NCBI RefSeq assembly: GCF_026151205.1
Contig: NC_087077.1
Location: 16,404,983-16,468,982, forward strand
Reading direction: 5' to 3'
From: Bolinopsis microptera
Taxonomy: Eukaryota; Ctenophora; Tentaculata; Lobata; Bolinopsidae
DNA: 64,000 nt
The notes below the pieces were generated by a model. It saw only the letters and a list, made by a program, of their open reading frames with translations. It was not told where the DNA came from and ran no database searches. Shown piece by piece: positions 1-11,296 of the stretch; the stretch's first letter is position 1; each line of letters begins with the position of its first letter. The translations under genes and the position numbers were made by a program.

Positions 1-968
1 TTCTTAGTCTCGAAAAAAATTTTTAAGTGAAAATTTTTTGAAGTTTTTCTAAAAACTATATTTCTCCGTGTTTCAAACGATTTCAATCATTTTGAGCCAA
101 TAAAAAAATTTTCACTTTTTTTGGTGATTAACTATTTGGTAATTATCCAATTAGCTGATTGTCCAATGTAAAAATTTTTCACACAAAAGTTTTACTCCTT
201 GATAAGATAAACATTCTAGGTTAATTTGCAGCCTTTTACGACGTTCACAACTAAAGATATTTGGCAAACCAGACAGGTGGTACAAAGGTGGTAAAAAGTG
301 GTAAAAATGGTGTTTCTGTTGAGATACAAAATTGGCAACAAGTCTAATTATGTTCGTAGGGGTCTTAACTACCATATTCCGTTGAGAAATCCTTGTGAAC
401 ATTCAAATCCAACGGAACCCTTAAATCGACCACTTTTCCCCTTACTAAATACTAAATTCCAGACATGAGACTACACTGAAATTTTGAGTTCATAGCTCGA
501 ATTGATTTCTTTTACGACGAAAATAGTATAAAAGAAGTACTGATCATGGTAATGGCATACTATAAACTCTGAGAGTTTGGTGCCACTAACGATTAAGGAT
601 TGTGACTTGTGAGATAAGCCCAAACACAACTATCTCGCCAGATTTGTATGGTAAATTCTTATATATTTGAATGTAGGAATGAAGGATTGTATTGAATATT
701 TGCACCTAGTTACACACCTAGCTACACAATGATTGTAGGGACAATCATAAAAAGTTTGTCGAAACTTGTACTTCCCCAAGCAGATAATAATATGAGGTCA
801 AATACAAGGTGATATTGCAATTTGTTGCTCATTTCGTGGATTCCTTCAATTTCATATTTCAATCTGAATGTACAATGTATAGTTTAAAGTCACCTAATGT
901 ACGGGTCTCCTCGTATCATGTTACACGCAAATACTCAGCATAAGGTTCTAGCTTCCGTTGATAAAGTG

Positions 969-1040
969 CCTCTATAGGGGGGGGGGGGGGGAGGGGGCAT
1001 GATCCCCCCTCTATAGGGGGGGACATGATCCCCCTCTATA
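969..1040. repeat. G-run/C-run tandem block
   Basis: The unit CTCTATAGGGGG followed by CATGATCCCCC occurs two and a half times. Its G-run varies in length, up to about 15 G. G-runs and C-runs alternate, so the block can fold back on itself. It looks like a slippage-prone simple repeat. Confidence 0.8.
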
Positions 1041-1411
1041 TCATCAAGATGTTTTCCAAATGTGCCGGGTACTCCCATATACTGGGCGTCTTCTTTAACC
1101 ATAAATCAGACAGAGCTGTGCCCAAAATGTGATTTATGATAGCCCATACCTCAATGTGAGTACATATCGAGCTGTATAAAGTCACAAAACAACACGATGC
1201 GTGCATATAAGGCTCTAATGGCAGGTTAATAGAACAATGGATTGGGATCATGTGAACCTCTCTATACCTCATTTTTAATGAAATATGAGTGCTGAGCAAG
1301 GACAAAAGAAAATCGCGATTATTTAGGCCAAAAATCGCGGCACGCCAAACTAGGCAAAATCGTGGCGAAAGATAATGTATTTGCAGAGCTAAGTTAGATG
1401 TCATATATTCG

Positions 1412-1446
1412 TTGGTTACTCCTTTATGAATTAATCTAGTCTACTG
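1412..1446. repeat. Short dispersed repeat, copy A
   Basis: The segment GGTTACTCCTTTATGAATTA and its continuation (AATCTAGTCTAC) recurs at 3518-3552 with one substitution. A second shared segment, GAAATATGAGTGCTGAG, occurs at about 1277 and about 4018, so both loci carry pieces of the same family. The family was not recognised. Confidence 0.7.
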
Positions 1447-2639
1447 CAGATTTTTTCCTTTTCACCCTTTTGAAAAAAGGCAATAGTGAAAGGTTACGAA
1501 TGGAGGTTTTTGCAGAAAAACGTGGATTTTGGAGAACGAGATAGGTGGGTTTAAATATGTCGTGTGTCCTTCCTTCCTTCCGTTCGTTACCATGCAACGA
1601 AAAAGTTGGGCGCGCGCGAGGATTGCTTGCGGAGATGTGATGTATAGATAGCCTGTGATCTATGAATGCGCGGCGCGACAGTGTTTTAATGTATACTGAT
1701 GCATGTAATGTATAATATTACTATTAGGTAATACGCCCAATTTGTACGTGGCACGCGTAGTATATATATATATAGTGTATTGATGTGTACACGAGTATAG
1801 TTTACCTTTGCTGATAATTTCTTGAATTACAGATACAAGTTAAGTTCTACGGCAATTGAACTGAATTTCAAGTGTTTCCCGTATTTGATGCATAATTTAT
1901 CAATATTATTATCATGAAGATTGAAATGAGCTGATTGGAGCTTATACTTAAATTTATAGTAAATGTGAAATGGAAATCTAGCGTCCGCCAAAACGAAACA
2001 ACGGGCGCAATTCTTGTTGAAACCGTTCTGATGTATCGAGAACACCCTGTACATTGTGAAGTTATGTACGTATAACTAACATTATAAGCTATTATATCCA
2101 GGTATAGATGCGAATCGATAAAACGGAGTACGAAGGAGACTTGAAGTCGTATATTTTCAGTTCAGCGTGCCTTAAGGAATCTCTGATACAAAGCCGAACC
2201 GCATGGATAACGGCACTATGCACAAAAGAACGGCACCTTGTTTTTATTTGCTACACGTTGTATTTCGCGCGCGAAAAGGCGTTGCAAGTCACTTGCAATG
2301 CAAGTGCAACGTGTGTCAAGTCTTTATGTTTTGCTTGTACTATCTATTGTATGAGTTACTGGAGTGGAATCGAAATCCCAAAACACAGGCTGAATAAAAT
2401 TTGTGCAATTGCAAAGCGATGTATAAGACTGCTATTTTGTATTTGGTAACATCCCCGATTTTGATCATAAAGAATACTACTTAATCATGTGCACGTTCGA
2501 GAACTTATAATAAACATATTATGGTTAGCAAGAACTACTGCATCTTGAACACACTAAACCGCTGTTCACTCAGCAGAAAATTATGAATCCGGAGAATCTG
2601 CACATGTATCATAAATATTTTATGAAACTATTCAAAATC

Positions 2640-3045
2640 CTTAAATTTTATGTCCCTATAGTCAGTCCATTAAAGATCTTTTTAAGTTCTGCCCTAAAAA
2701 TGAAAAACTTCGTCTGATCCCATTACTGAGATAAGATATCTCCCAACAGAACTTTCTGTACACCTCTACCGAAATTTGGAATGATCTCACCCCAAATAGC
2801 AATGTATAATGTTAGTATAACTATTACTATCAGATAAGGCTCTTCAAACATGCTATTGTCAAAGCCTACTTTGAGAATGACTCAAATCCGTTTGTCACCA
2901 AAAAGTACCTTTAACTTTTGCGGATGGCCGCTCAATTTCCCGATCCGTGATGGCGTATTTTATCATATTCCATACCACCTGGGGACCCCAGTCTTTACTG
3001 TTTATAAGCATGCAGATATGCTGGAGTGACAGACCGAGCGCCGCC
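2640..3045 (+). mobile_element. Probable decayed LINE 3' end
   Basis: In one frame around 2770-2890 the translation gives a W-N-D-L motif followed by R-L-F-K-H-A, resembling the degenerate WN-LP...FK tail at the end of CR1/L2 reverse transcriptase ORFs. It is interrupted by stops. The following 2980-3045 resembles 12380-12458 (shared GGGA-CCCAG and GA-TGACAG-C-GAG-GCCGCC blocks), so this is a dispersed repeat. The family assignment is a weak inference. Confidence 0.35.
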
Positions 3046-3517
3046 CAGTGAATATAATTCCATATTGAATTTGAAAATTGTGTACATTTCTATGTAACCA
3101 TATGTTAAGCTTTATCGTTTATGCAACCTGACACGGATCTGTGCAAAATAGTAATACTATTACTAACTCAAAATAATAATAATATGCTATCAATTAGTCC
3201 CTAGCAGGATGCGTACATGGTGAAATTAACAATTTACTTGAACTCATGAAGTTGAACAATTCAGCACTGCGCGCCAACAATTGTTTAATTCAGATTATCG
3301 CGCAAAATAACTTTGCGCAGGCAGAAACGTGGGCGAGGACACGTACGCTCGCTCGCAGGCACGCTCGCACGGCCGGTCGCAAAGCTACCATATACAAAAA
3401 ACCTCGTTCGCTAACCCTTGTCCTTGACTCTTTTGAGTCATGGATCGGGAAAAAATATAGTTTTCGGGTATTCTACTTGTAGCTGCTGACCTCTTGAGCG
3501 CATAATTTAATATAGCT

Positions 3518-3552
3518 GGTTACTCCTTCATGAATTAATCTAGTCTACAGAT
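3518..3552. repeat. Short dispersed repeat, copy B
   Basis: This is the partner of 1412-1446, differing by a T-to-C change in the CTTTATG/CTTCATG segment. The alignment ends a few bases before a long C-run at 3560. Confidence 0.7.
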
Positions 3553-3559
3553 GTTTCAA

Positions 3560-3584
3560 CCCCCCCCCCCCCCCCCCCCCCCAA

Positions 3585-3621
<37 letters not shown>
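3560..3621. repeat. Poly(C) tract, about 60 nt
   Basis: An almost pure C homopolymer is broken once by AAT. The complement is a G-run with quadruplex potential. Its exact length may be unreliable in the assembly. Confidence 0.9.
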
Positions 3622-3622
<1 letters not shown>

Positions 3623-4632
3623 TTATCAGTTTTACAAATAGCTATTCTGTCAAAATTACACTAGCGTAATCATTTGGAAAATTTGGGTTCAGTTGTCGTT
3701 TTGGGATTTACGCTGATTGGGTGCCCTTTTAACTGAGTGGGAACTAGGTTCAATTGGGTTCAGCCGTCGGTCACCCTTGTAAAGAACGTAATATTTGGCC
3801 CTCGGATTTAAAGGAGAATGCGCAAATTTGGTCCTTAAATTTAAAGAAAAATGCGCAATATTGACTTAATGAATCGTTTAGCTTAAGATACCAAATTTTG
3901 TAACTATTCTGAGTTCCGACCAGAGAGCCAAAAAGTCATCTTTTGATAAAACATAGAAATTAAATAGAACCCTGCCGTCAAATCATAGCGATATTTTCTA
4001 AATGTATGCTATTTCTGATGAAATATGAGTGCTGAGTAGCAACTTGCAAAATGTCGTAATATAGTATCATCGATAATATACATTTAGAGGGCCCTCCAGT
4101 TAGATTTCGCTGGTTCTCTTTGTAGTCACCTTAACTATACCTGTACGTGTGCTCGCCCCTTCAGTTCTCAACCATTCTAATATTTTACTGTGCTCGGTTG
4201 TTTTATTTGACCAATTTAGTAGCACACTCTAACACATACATCAAGAGACATTTGAAATGTGATGCTTATTTCTTTGCAGCTGTGAAGACTTGAAATTGCG
4301 CAAAAGGTCGCGTTAAAAAAGTCGCCATTGTTTGCAGAAGACTAAAATATTCCTGATATTTCTTATTAAACTGAACCATGTATTAGTCTGTATTAATGAT
4401 TTGTCGCAAAATATGGGAGAAATGGTGATACCCCTACCACTTAGACATCAATATTTCACCACTTCTACATTTGTCTCACTTCCTCAGTTCTTTCTGCGAA
4501 ATTGTTATATAATAGTTTTTGTTTGACCAGTCAATTAGTTAAAAATGGATAGGTCTAAAATGAGTAGACGAATGTACTTAATTTCTGGCTAAACAAAATT
4601 TGTGGTCTGATCATCTATTAAGTATTTTTGAT

Positions 4633-4702
4633 GGTTGAGTCGTTAAGAATTATAATTAATTCTTAACGATGATGGTTGAGTCATTAAGAATTATAATTAA
4701 TG
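4633..4702. repeat. Duplicated AT-rich palindrome
   Basis: The segment GGTTGAGTCGTTAAGAATTA is followed by a mirror (TTAATTCTTAACGA) and then repeated as GGTTGAGTCATTAAGAATTA. The first copy forms a near-perfect hairpin (CGTTAAGAATTA against TAATTCTTAACG). It lies about 70 nt upstream of the zinc-finger gene start. Confidence 0.6.
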
Positions 4703-4769
4703 CGATCCCGTTATTTGAAACTGTGCTTGCTAAAGACGTTAACATAATATTCACATATTTCTATCAGGA

Positions 4770-6130
4770 ATGTCAGATAAAAATACAGAAAAATTTGAGG
4801 AGGTTGAAATCAAAGAGGAGATAACAAACGCCGAACAAATTAACGCTCCTTCAACCTGGGCATCATCAGTATTCAGTTGTAAATGTGATGAATACACCGA
4901 AAATAACAACCTGAAAGCTGAATATGTACCGGCCAATGAGTTTGAAATTGGATCCGAGGACTTTAAGAACCAATTCGCAAACAGTGAAGTTGTAAAGACG
5001 GAGGATTTCAGGAATCTCTGTGGTGTCCTGACTAAAGCCGAACCTTTGGACAGTAAAGAATTCCAGTGTGATAATTGCAATCTTCCGATCACACAAACGA
5101 AGACAAGACCTGCTACCGGAAATTCCTCTTCTGTTCCTATACCTTCAAGCCTGATCGTGGCAATGTGGGTGACACTATTGGAGAAGCCACTCCGTCTGCT
5201 AAGAAGTCTGCTGAGCTTGGTAAGAAGTCTGCTAAGCTTGCTAACGAACCTTACAAATGTGAACTGTGTGACTACAGCACTAATCTTCCTGGAACATTGA
5301 AAAGACACATACGGACACACACTGGGGAGAAACCTTATTCTTGCAGTTTGTGTGATTATAAATCGAGTCATTTGAGCAGTCTCAAAGTCCACAAACGGTC
5401 ACACACTGGAGAAAAACCATATTCTTGCAGTTTGTGTGATTATAAATCGCATCGATTGGACAATCTTGCTGCTCACAAACGGAGACACGCTGGAGAAGAC
5501 ACTCTGTCTGCTAAGATATCTGATGAGCTTACTAAGATATCTGCTGAGCTTGGTAACGAACCTTACAAATGTGAATTGTGTGACTACAGGACTAATCTTC
5601 CTGTTATGGTGAAAAGACACAAACGTATAACACATACCGGGGAGAAACCCTATTCTTGCAGTTTGTGCGATTATAAAACGAAACGATCGAGCACTCTTGC
5701 TACTCACAAACGGACACACACTGGAGAGAAACCTTATTCTTGCAGTTTGTGTGATTATAAATCGAGTCATTTGAGCAGTCTCAATTACCACAAACGAACA
5801 CACACCGGAGAGAAACCTTATTCTTGCAGTTTGTGTGATTACAAATCGAATCACTCGGGCGCACTTGCTACTCACCAATGGACACACTCGGAAGACAGAC
5901 CTCACCACTGTACTATCTGCAACCTTAAAGTGAAAACGGCTGGAACCTTGAAAAGGCATATGATGATTCATAGTAGGCAGTATGCCTGCGAATATTGTGA
6001 CTGTAATCCTAAGTCCAAGGAAGCTTTGTTAAGACATATAAGATCTAAGCATATACTAGCTCACCTAAACGATGGTAAAATAATCATAGATCCCAAGATA
6101 TGTCTGGAATGGGCAATAGAACCTAATTAA
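4770..6130 (+). CDS. C2H2 zinc-finger protein, apparently frameshifted
   Basis: The frame starting at ATG 4770 encodes an acidic, lysine-rich N-terminus with IKEE- and KTE-type SUMO-like motifs, and runs into a CDNC half-finger near 5065. From about 5100-5160 the homologous reading continues in another frame, giving a linker (PSAKKSAELGKKSAK) and nine C2H2 fingers to the stop at 6128-6130. Most fingers are YSCSLCDYKS-type with HTGEKP linkers. The linker-plus-finger block is duplicated internally: the segment near 5190-5290 resembles that near 5505-5620. An acceptor (ATCAG) lies 2 nt before the ATG, so an upstream non-coding exon is likely. No plausible intron joins the two frames, because candidate GT-AG pairs are too close. 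It is therefore either a real 1-nt frameshift (recent pseudogene) or a sequence error. The likely role is nuclear DNA binding; the target is unknown. Confidence 0.7.
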
Positions 6131-7623
6131 TTAATATATTAATAGTCATAAAGTTGGTGAACGAACACTTTAAAACTATTAGTATTTTACTATTCGTTAC
6201 ATGAGTAGTTACGACCACTTGAAAAAATACGATCCGGACAATAAACGCAGTGACGTAACGAACAGTACCGCTGACACATCATGAAATAAGACCAAGTACA
6301 TATGTTGAGAAAATGTCCAATCTACGAGTAAATCAGACAGAGAACCAGCATCGAACTTAGCAATCTGCTCAACAATAGACAATTTGGTGTATTATTTGAG
6401 GAGACTTATATTCTGGAGACTAGAAATTTTATTTACAACTTATTCCGTGAAAGGTTTCCTAAAAGCAAGGGATTTTAGAAGTTTCCATAATTGATAATCA
6501 GCGTTCATTTTGTAATCCTTTCTTTTATTTTGTTTGATTACTGAGTTTGTTTGAATATATTTTTGAAAATTTCAGTTTTGATCTGTTAAATTGTTAATAT
6601 CTTTCTAATTTCTTATTTCTTATTTCTTATTTCTTATTTATCTTTATTTCAATTAATATTATTGGCATTAAATAAAAATATATGGTTTTAAGGTGAAGGT
6701 TTGATTATACATGATATTGAAATTCCAGATCCTATAAAAACAAACCGTATAAAATCACTATTTTATCCTTGAGCTTGACTTCATCCAGTTTAGTTTATCT
6801 TGCTTATGTTCTGCATTCCACTCAGTCTATTTTTGTATACCTAAGCGTCTATAATTTGTTCGGCTAAAATATGAGCGCTAACAGATACGTCCAGTTTTTC
6901 CGCTGCTCAAATTTTTACTGATCAAGAAGTTTCTATACAAATAGTTTCAATTTCTTCCCCCCTTAAAGTTGATAAGATGTTACAAACATACAAGATTTAA
7001 ATAAATGTATAAATGTTATTCGATGGACCGGATGGGGTAAGGCGTAGTATAGGGCCGTGCGCAAAGTAATCTGCATCATTATTGATATTCTTCTCGACCG
7101 ATCACTATTCGTCACGAATGTTCTACAATAAAGACTTGTCTGTACTCATCTGAGTCGCGGAACTCTCTTTCCTTACTCAAAATTTGCGGCCCGATTAAGG
7201 AGCTCGTACCAGTTACCTTAACAGGGGGCTCCCCCCCCCCCTTAACAGCCCCCCCCCCCTTAACAGGCCCCTCCTCCCCTTAAAAGCCCCCCCCCCCCCT
7301 TAACAGCCCCCCTCCTTAACAGGCCCCTCCTCCACTTAAAAGGCCCCCCCCCCCCCTTAACAGCCCCCCCTTTAAAGGCCCCCTCCTTAACAGCCCCCCC
7401 CCCCCCCCCCCCCTTAACAGGTTGAACACTTTGCTTGCCACACAAAATGTTCCTTTGTCAGCTGAAAGTGTTTGCAAGAATAAATTCGAAATGTCCAAAA
7501 TCATGTCATCATCGTTTGCGCTTTCTGAAAACATCTAAATAATAACTATTACTAATCAACTAATTACTAAATAATAACTAATCAACTAATATAATTACAC
7601 CGGTATAAAATAGTGGCCTTTCG
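6131..7623. other. Intergenic region
   Basis: No gene is recognised. A (TTTCTTA)n run lies near 6610-6640, and AATAAA-type signals near 6670 could serve the upstream zinc-finger gene. The 5' exons expected for a full SNX25 protein (PXA and RGS domains) were not found here. A C-rich tandem block lies at 7204-7421. A TATAAAATA box-like sequence at about 7604 lies about 20 nt before an in-frame ATG at 7624. Confidence 0.5.
7204..7421. repeat. C-rich tandem repeat (CTTAACAG + C-run)
   Basis: About ten imperfect units of CTTAACAG/CTTAAAAG alternate with C-runs of 4-20 nt. On the minus strand it reads as G-runs separated by TTAAG, with strong quadruplex potential. Open frames through it (glycine-rich on the minus strand) are artefacts of base composition. 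Confidence 0.85.
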
Positions 7624-10600
7624 ATGATAAACCGCCAATCTAACTCCACCCCATTTCAGATAAACAGCCTGAAAGAAGAGCTGAAATCAAAAGAGGTTCT
7701 CTTAGAAACTTTGGACATAATGAACTACTGCTCAGCTGAGGAACTGAGCCAGCTACAAGAGGAGATACAGAACTTGAGAGTTACTATCAACCAGTTGGAG
7801 CATCACAGTGAGCGGATGACGTTGTGGTGGCAGTTTCTAGGTAAATATAGCGCAAATGCTAGGTAAATATAGCGCAAATGCTAGGTAAATATAGCGCAAA
7901 TGCTAGGTAAATATAGCGCAAATGCTAGGTAAATATAGCGCAAATGCTGGTTTTTGGTGTTTGATTTATAATCAATATTACATTTTTTCTTAACAGTTCA
8001 ACTTTAGAGTTTAGAGTTCGTAACAGGAGGGCAAATTTACAAAAATGAGAAGATCTTTGTTTAAATTAGCAGTTTTGTTTATATTTCCGGAACCAAGTTG
8101 GTTGGTTCTTATTTCCTGGTATGCTAGACCGGAGTTTGATGTTTTTTGTCGTCGATAGATTTTGTCCATCCTTGTCCTTATTTTAAAACTGAAATGAATT
8201 AATAAATCAATAAAAATCGTCTCATCCAGGCGAGTGGGAAGCGTCAGTTGAGAACGTGGAAGCCTCTCAAACATCTGAACCTCTTTACACTGTGATTGTG
8301 AGACAAAAGAAACACATCTGTCAGCAAATCTTACCGTTCAGCAATAAATCCAAGTTCAAGCTCACTCAGTTCAATCTAAATTCGACACCTCAACAATCTG
8401 CTAGTTTGATCTGTATTTGTGCGAAAAGGAGACGTCGCAGTAGGCGTGCGGGCTCTCAAAACTCCCCGACTAAAAGTGGCAGTTCAGGAACCCAAACAGT
8501 TATTCCTGAGGACGATCAACATGATGATTCTACACATAACCGGGACTCTTCAGTGAGTAAGATTACGCGAACAGAAAGCAGATCTAGCTACGAGTCTCTC
8601 ATGATCGAAAGCAGTTACCGGTCACTACGACCTCACTCTATCCTGCTCAGCAATACCAGCGCAGCAGATTCGGTATCTATAAACAGTAACAATGCAGATA
8701 CGACATCAGAAGATACCATCTCAAGAAACTCGGTATCTGGAGATAACGTGTCCATTAACTCCCTCATGTTTACCCCTGATCCCCAAGACACCAATGTAGC
8801 CGCGATAATGAGGGTCACTTCATCCGGATCTGAGAGTATTCAGGAAGAACCTTCAACGACCCCTACCATGTTGTCACATCCTCTTGAAGTTGGAAATTCT
8901 CTGTTTTACCGAAAGAGTTCAGTTGAGACCGGAAATTCTCTGTTTTACCGAAACAGCTCAATGTCCTCGTCTTCGCCAGAGCCTTCTTCCTTGACAGAAG
9001 AGTCAGGTTCCTTATCAGTGGATGGCATGTCTTTAGCATCAGAAAGTACCCTCTCTGGAACTATTATCTCAGAACTGGAGCAACTGGCTTCAGAACAAGA
9101 GGGAATAACGAACGAATCAGAAACATTTTCAATTAACGAGGAGACACCTAGACTACCAGCCAGTGAGTACCTGCCTACGTCGGACGCCGACCTGTCCACA
9201 TTGTCATTAAGAGAGAGCCCTCCACCAATGGAGTCTGATGACGACACTATCTCAGTCACATCTCAGGACTTCCCAACTGATTTCATGTTTGATGATATAT
9301 TCTGTGGAGATAACAGAAGCACTCGTACCAACTCTGAGGTGTCAGCCTCGGAAATAGCGCTCTTGGAAGACACACCGTCTACAAAAGTAAGAAGATACCT
9401 CTCCATCTACACTGATGACGACATCCCACCTCTATTAGATTCTAATCAGAGTGACGATGAGAAGTTAAGAAACCTTTCCAGATGCGGCAGTGCGATGAGT
9501 AACACTACCAGTATCTCTATCGACGAGGAAGGAGTGTTGTCTGATAGCAGTTTTGAAGATCCAGAGCCCTATCTTGTTGTGGATATCCAGAGTTTACCGT
9601 CTCAGGTTCCCGCTCCTCAACTTTTCCAGGCTAATAACCAAACGGCTGATAATTTGGGTGAGAATGGGAAGGAAGATTCTCAGGAGTATCTGCTTGGCCG
9701 AGTTGAGGAGGATGAGGAGGAGGAGGAGGAAATGGAGCCTGAGGAAGAAGTTCAGTCAGGGTGGGTTATTACTCACACTTTAGATGAGATTAAGAGTTTG
9801 TATATCAACTTGAAGGGCTGCAAAAGTGCAGGCTACCCGTCTACATTCCCTGTGTTAACTCCAAAGGATGGAGCTCAGATGGAGGAAAGCAAGGAACTTG
9901 TTGGAGATTTCCTGAACTTTGTTCTCAGGGACAAGACTTTGTCACAAAGTGAACATGTTTATAGGTAAGCCAAAGTTGTTTATATTCGGTCTTTGTAAAG
10001 ATGGGATAATTTACGAATTTCGATTTGCCTTTATTTTATTAAGCTATTTATATAATACACTGTAAATATAATACACTTACACTCTTTAGTAGAACACACT
10101 CACAAAACAGTTTTCAAGAGCACTAACTATCTTCAAAATCTCAGGTTTTTCAACCCGTCATGCGAACAACTCTACTTAAACACCCAATCCAAAAAGAAAG
10201 GTGCCGAACAGATAGACGACAAAAACAAGGACAGTATAGCGATTCCCTTCTACACTCTTCTCGGTGAGATATTTGAGATTCACGGTCACCTCCAGTGGCT
10301 GAGACGCCAGATAATCTTCCTAGTCCGGATCACGTTCGGCAGCACGATTGAAAGACAGATTTACCGGGCTATGGGCTGGGCTGGATCCGAACAGCAGGTA
10401 TTCTGGTATATTCAATGTTTCAAAACTGCCATGTGGGGTGACTACCCTGTTAGTACTGAGTTGAGTGACCCGGTTAAGAGGGAACATTTGAGAGGTAAGG
10501 TCCGAATGTCCCTACTCAATACTCCTCCTCATCTTCTTAACGTTCTGTTCGGAACTAATAAAACTAGAAAGGGGCTTGCTAAAATACTGGACACGATGGA

Positions 10601-10721
10601 GATGAGAAGCCATACCAAGCATTGTGTTTATACCGTTCTAGAATTGGTGCTTCTTCATCTTATTGGGACTGATCCTGAGAGAAACGATCGTATGAAATTG
10701 AATTTGAGAAGCACAAAGTAG
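7624..10721 (+). CDS. SNX25: Sorting nexin 25-like protein (3' part)
   Basis: Three exons are supported: about 7660-7840, 8230-9964 and 10145-10721. Introns are 7841-8229 and 9965-10144, with phases matching. Exon 1 is a coiled coil (INSLKEEL to WWQFLG) like the segment preceding PX in SNX25. Exon 2 opens with a PX first strand (LYTVIV). It then carries about 430 residues of Ser/Thr/Asp/Glu-rich disorder, and resumes PX (GWVITHTLDEIKSLY, then FVLRDKTLSQSEHVYRFFNP). Exon 3 is a Nexin_C domain (FYTLLGEIFEIHGHLQWLRR, ITFGSTIERQI). SNX25-class proteins are membrane-associated endosomal or ER-contact regulators. An in-frame ATG at 7624 exists, but an acceptor at 7658-7659 suggests earlier exons. 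PXA and RGS domains are absent from the window, so the gene is either 5'-incomplete or a short form. An internal duplication (NSLFYRKSS/NSLFYRNSS) lies near 8890-8955. Confidence 0.85.
7841..7947 (+). repeat. Five-copy 22-bp repeat containing a splice donor
   Basis: Five near-identical direct copies of a 22-bp unit (GTAAATATAGCGCAAATGCT plus AG) begin exactly at the intron start. Each copy restarts with G|GTAAAT, so the native donor and its preceding base are duplicated five times. The first copy, at 7841, is the one whose use keeps phase with the acceptor at 8229. Confidence 0.95.
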
Positions 10722-11296
10722 GTTCTTGATTATTTTGATGGTGTATTTAAAGATGTTTTTTAATTTTAATAATTTTCCTTTAATCTTTTAATCTTCAATC
10801 TTATTCAAATCTGTCGCGAGACTGAAATTTTAACAAACTGGATATTTAAATTAATTTTAAATCTGAGAAATTCTTCGTATCCAGTATCAATCAAATTAAA
10901 ATCCGCTTGATGATCTTTGTTGTAAATTGAACCGAACATATGTTATAATTTACACTCATTAAAGTGTGGTTAATTTCTTCAAACATCAAAACTACCAAGT
11001 ACGATTATATATTTAGGAGAAAACATATTATACGTTTTAAGAATTCCCGATACATAATTTGACCAGAAGTGTTAAATTTTTGATGTTGAATGTAAATTGT
11101 GTTACTTTCTCATTTCATGCTAAAATTATTTCCAATTTTAATTGTCATTAAAAAAATTATCTGACAAATATTATTTGTAATTAGTAATACTTAACTAAAT
11201 TTAGATGGAAATGAACGCACAAAGAAAAATTAAACATCGTTTTTTACGATAAAAGTTCTTTTCGAAAATAAATTCAACAAATTTGGTACCAAATTA
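10722..11296. other. Intergenic, AT-rich
   Basis: This is downstream of the SNX25-like stop. It is AT-rich, with no open frame of note, no recognised RNA gene and no clear repeat boundary. Confidence 0.6.

Larger units (their letters stand above)
1..4766. other. Gene-poor region with repeat debris
   Basis: No spliced gene with recognisable domains is visible on either strand. The longest open frames (for example 2108-2449 on +) have low-complexity, unrecognisable translations and no supporting splice or family signal. The region holds G and C homopolymer blocks, short dispersed repeats shared between about 1.2-1.45 kb and 3.5-4.03 kb, and a probable decayed retrotransposon tail near 2.6-3.05 kb, listed separately. 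An upstream 5' UTR exon of the zinc-finger gene at 4770 could lie here, since an acceptor precedes its ATG, but I could not place it. Confidence 0.6.

Noticed and set aside
1036-1404. 122-codon minus-strand frame
   Set aside because: It starts within repeat-derived sequence and shows no recognisable motif or splice context.
2108-2449. 113-codon open frame on the + strand
   Set aside because: No domain, no neighbouring exons and an unlikely composition; it looks like chance.
4751-5971. Long minus-strand frames opposite the zinc-finger gene
   Set aside because: They are complements of the repetitive finger-coding sequence without independent motifs.
7260-7534. Glycine-rich minus-strand frames
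   Set aside because: They are produced by C-runs of the tandem block at 7204-7421 on the opposite strand.
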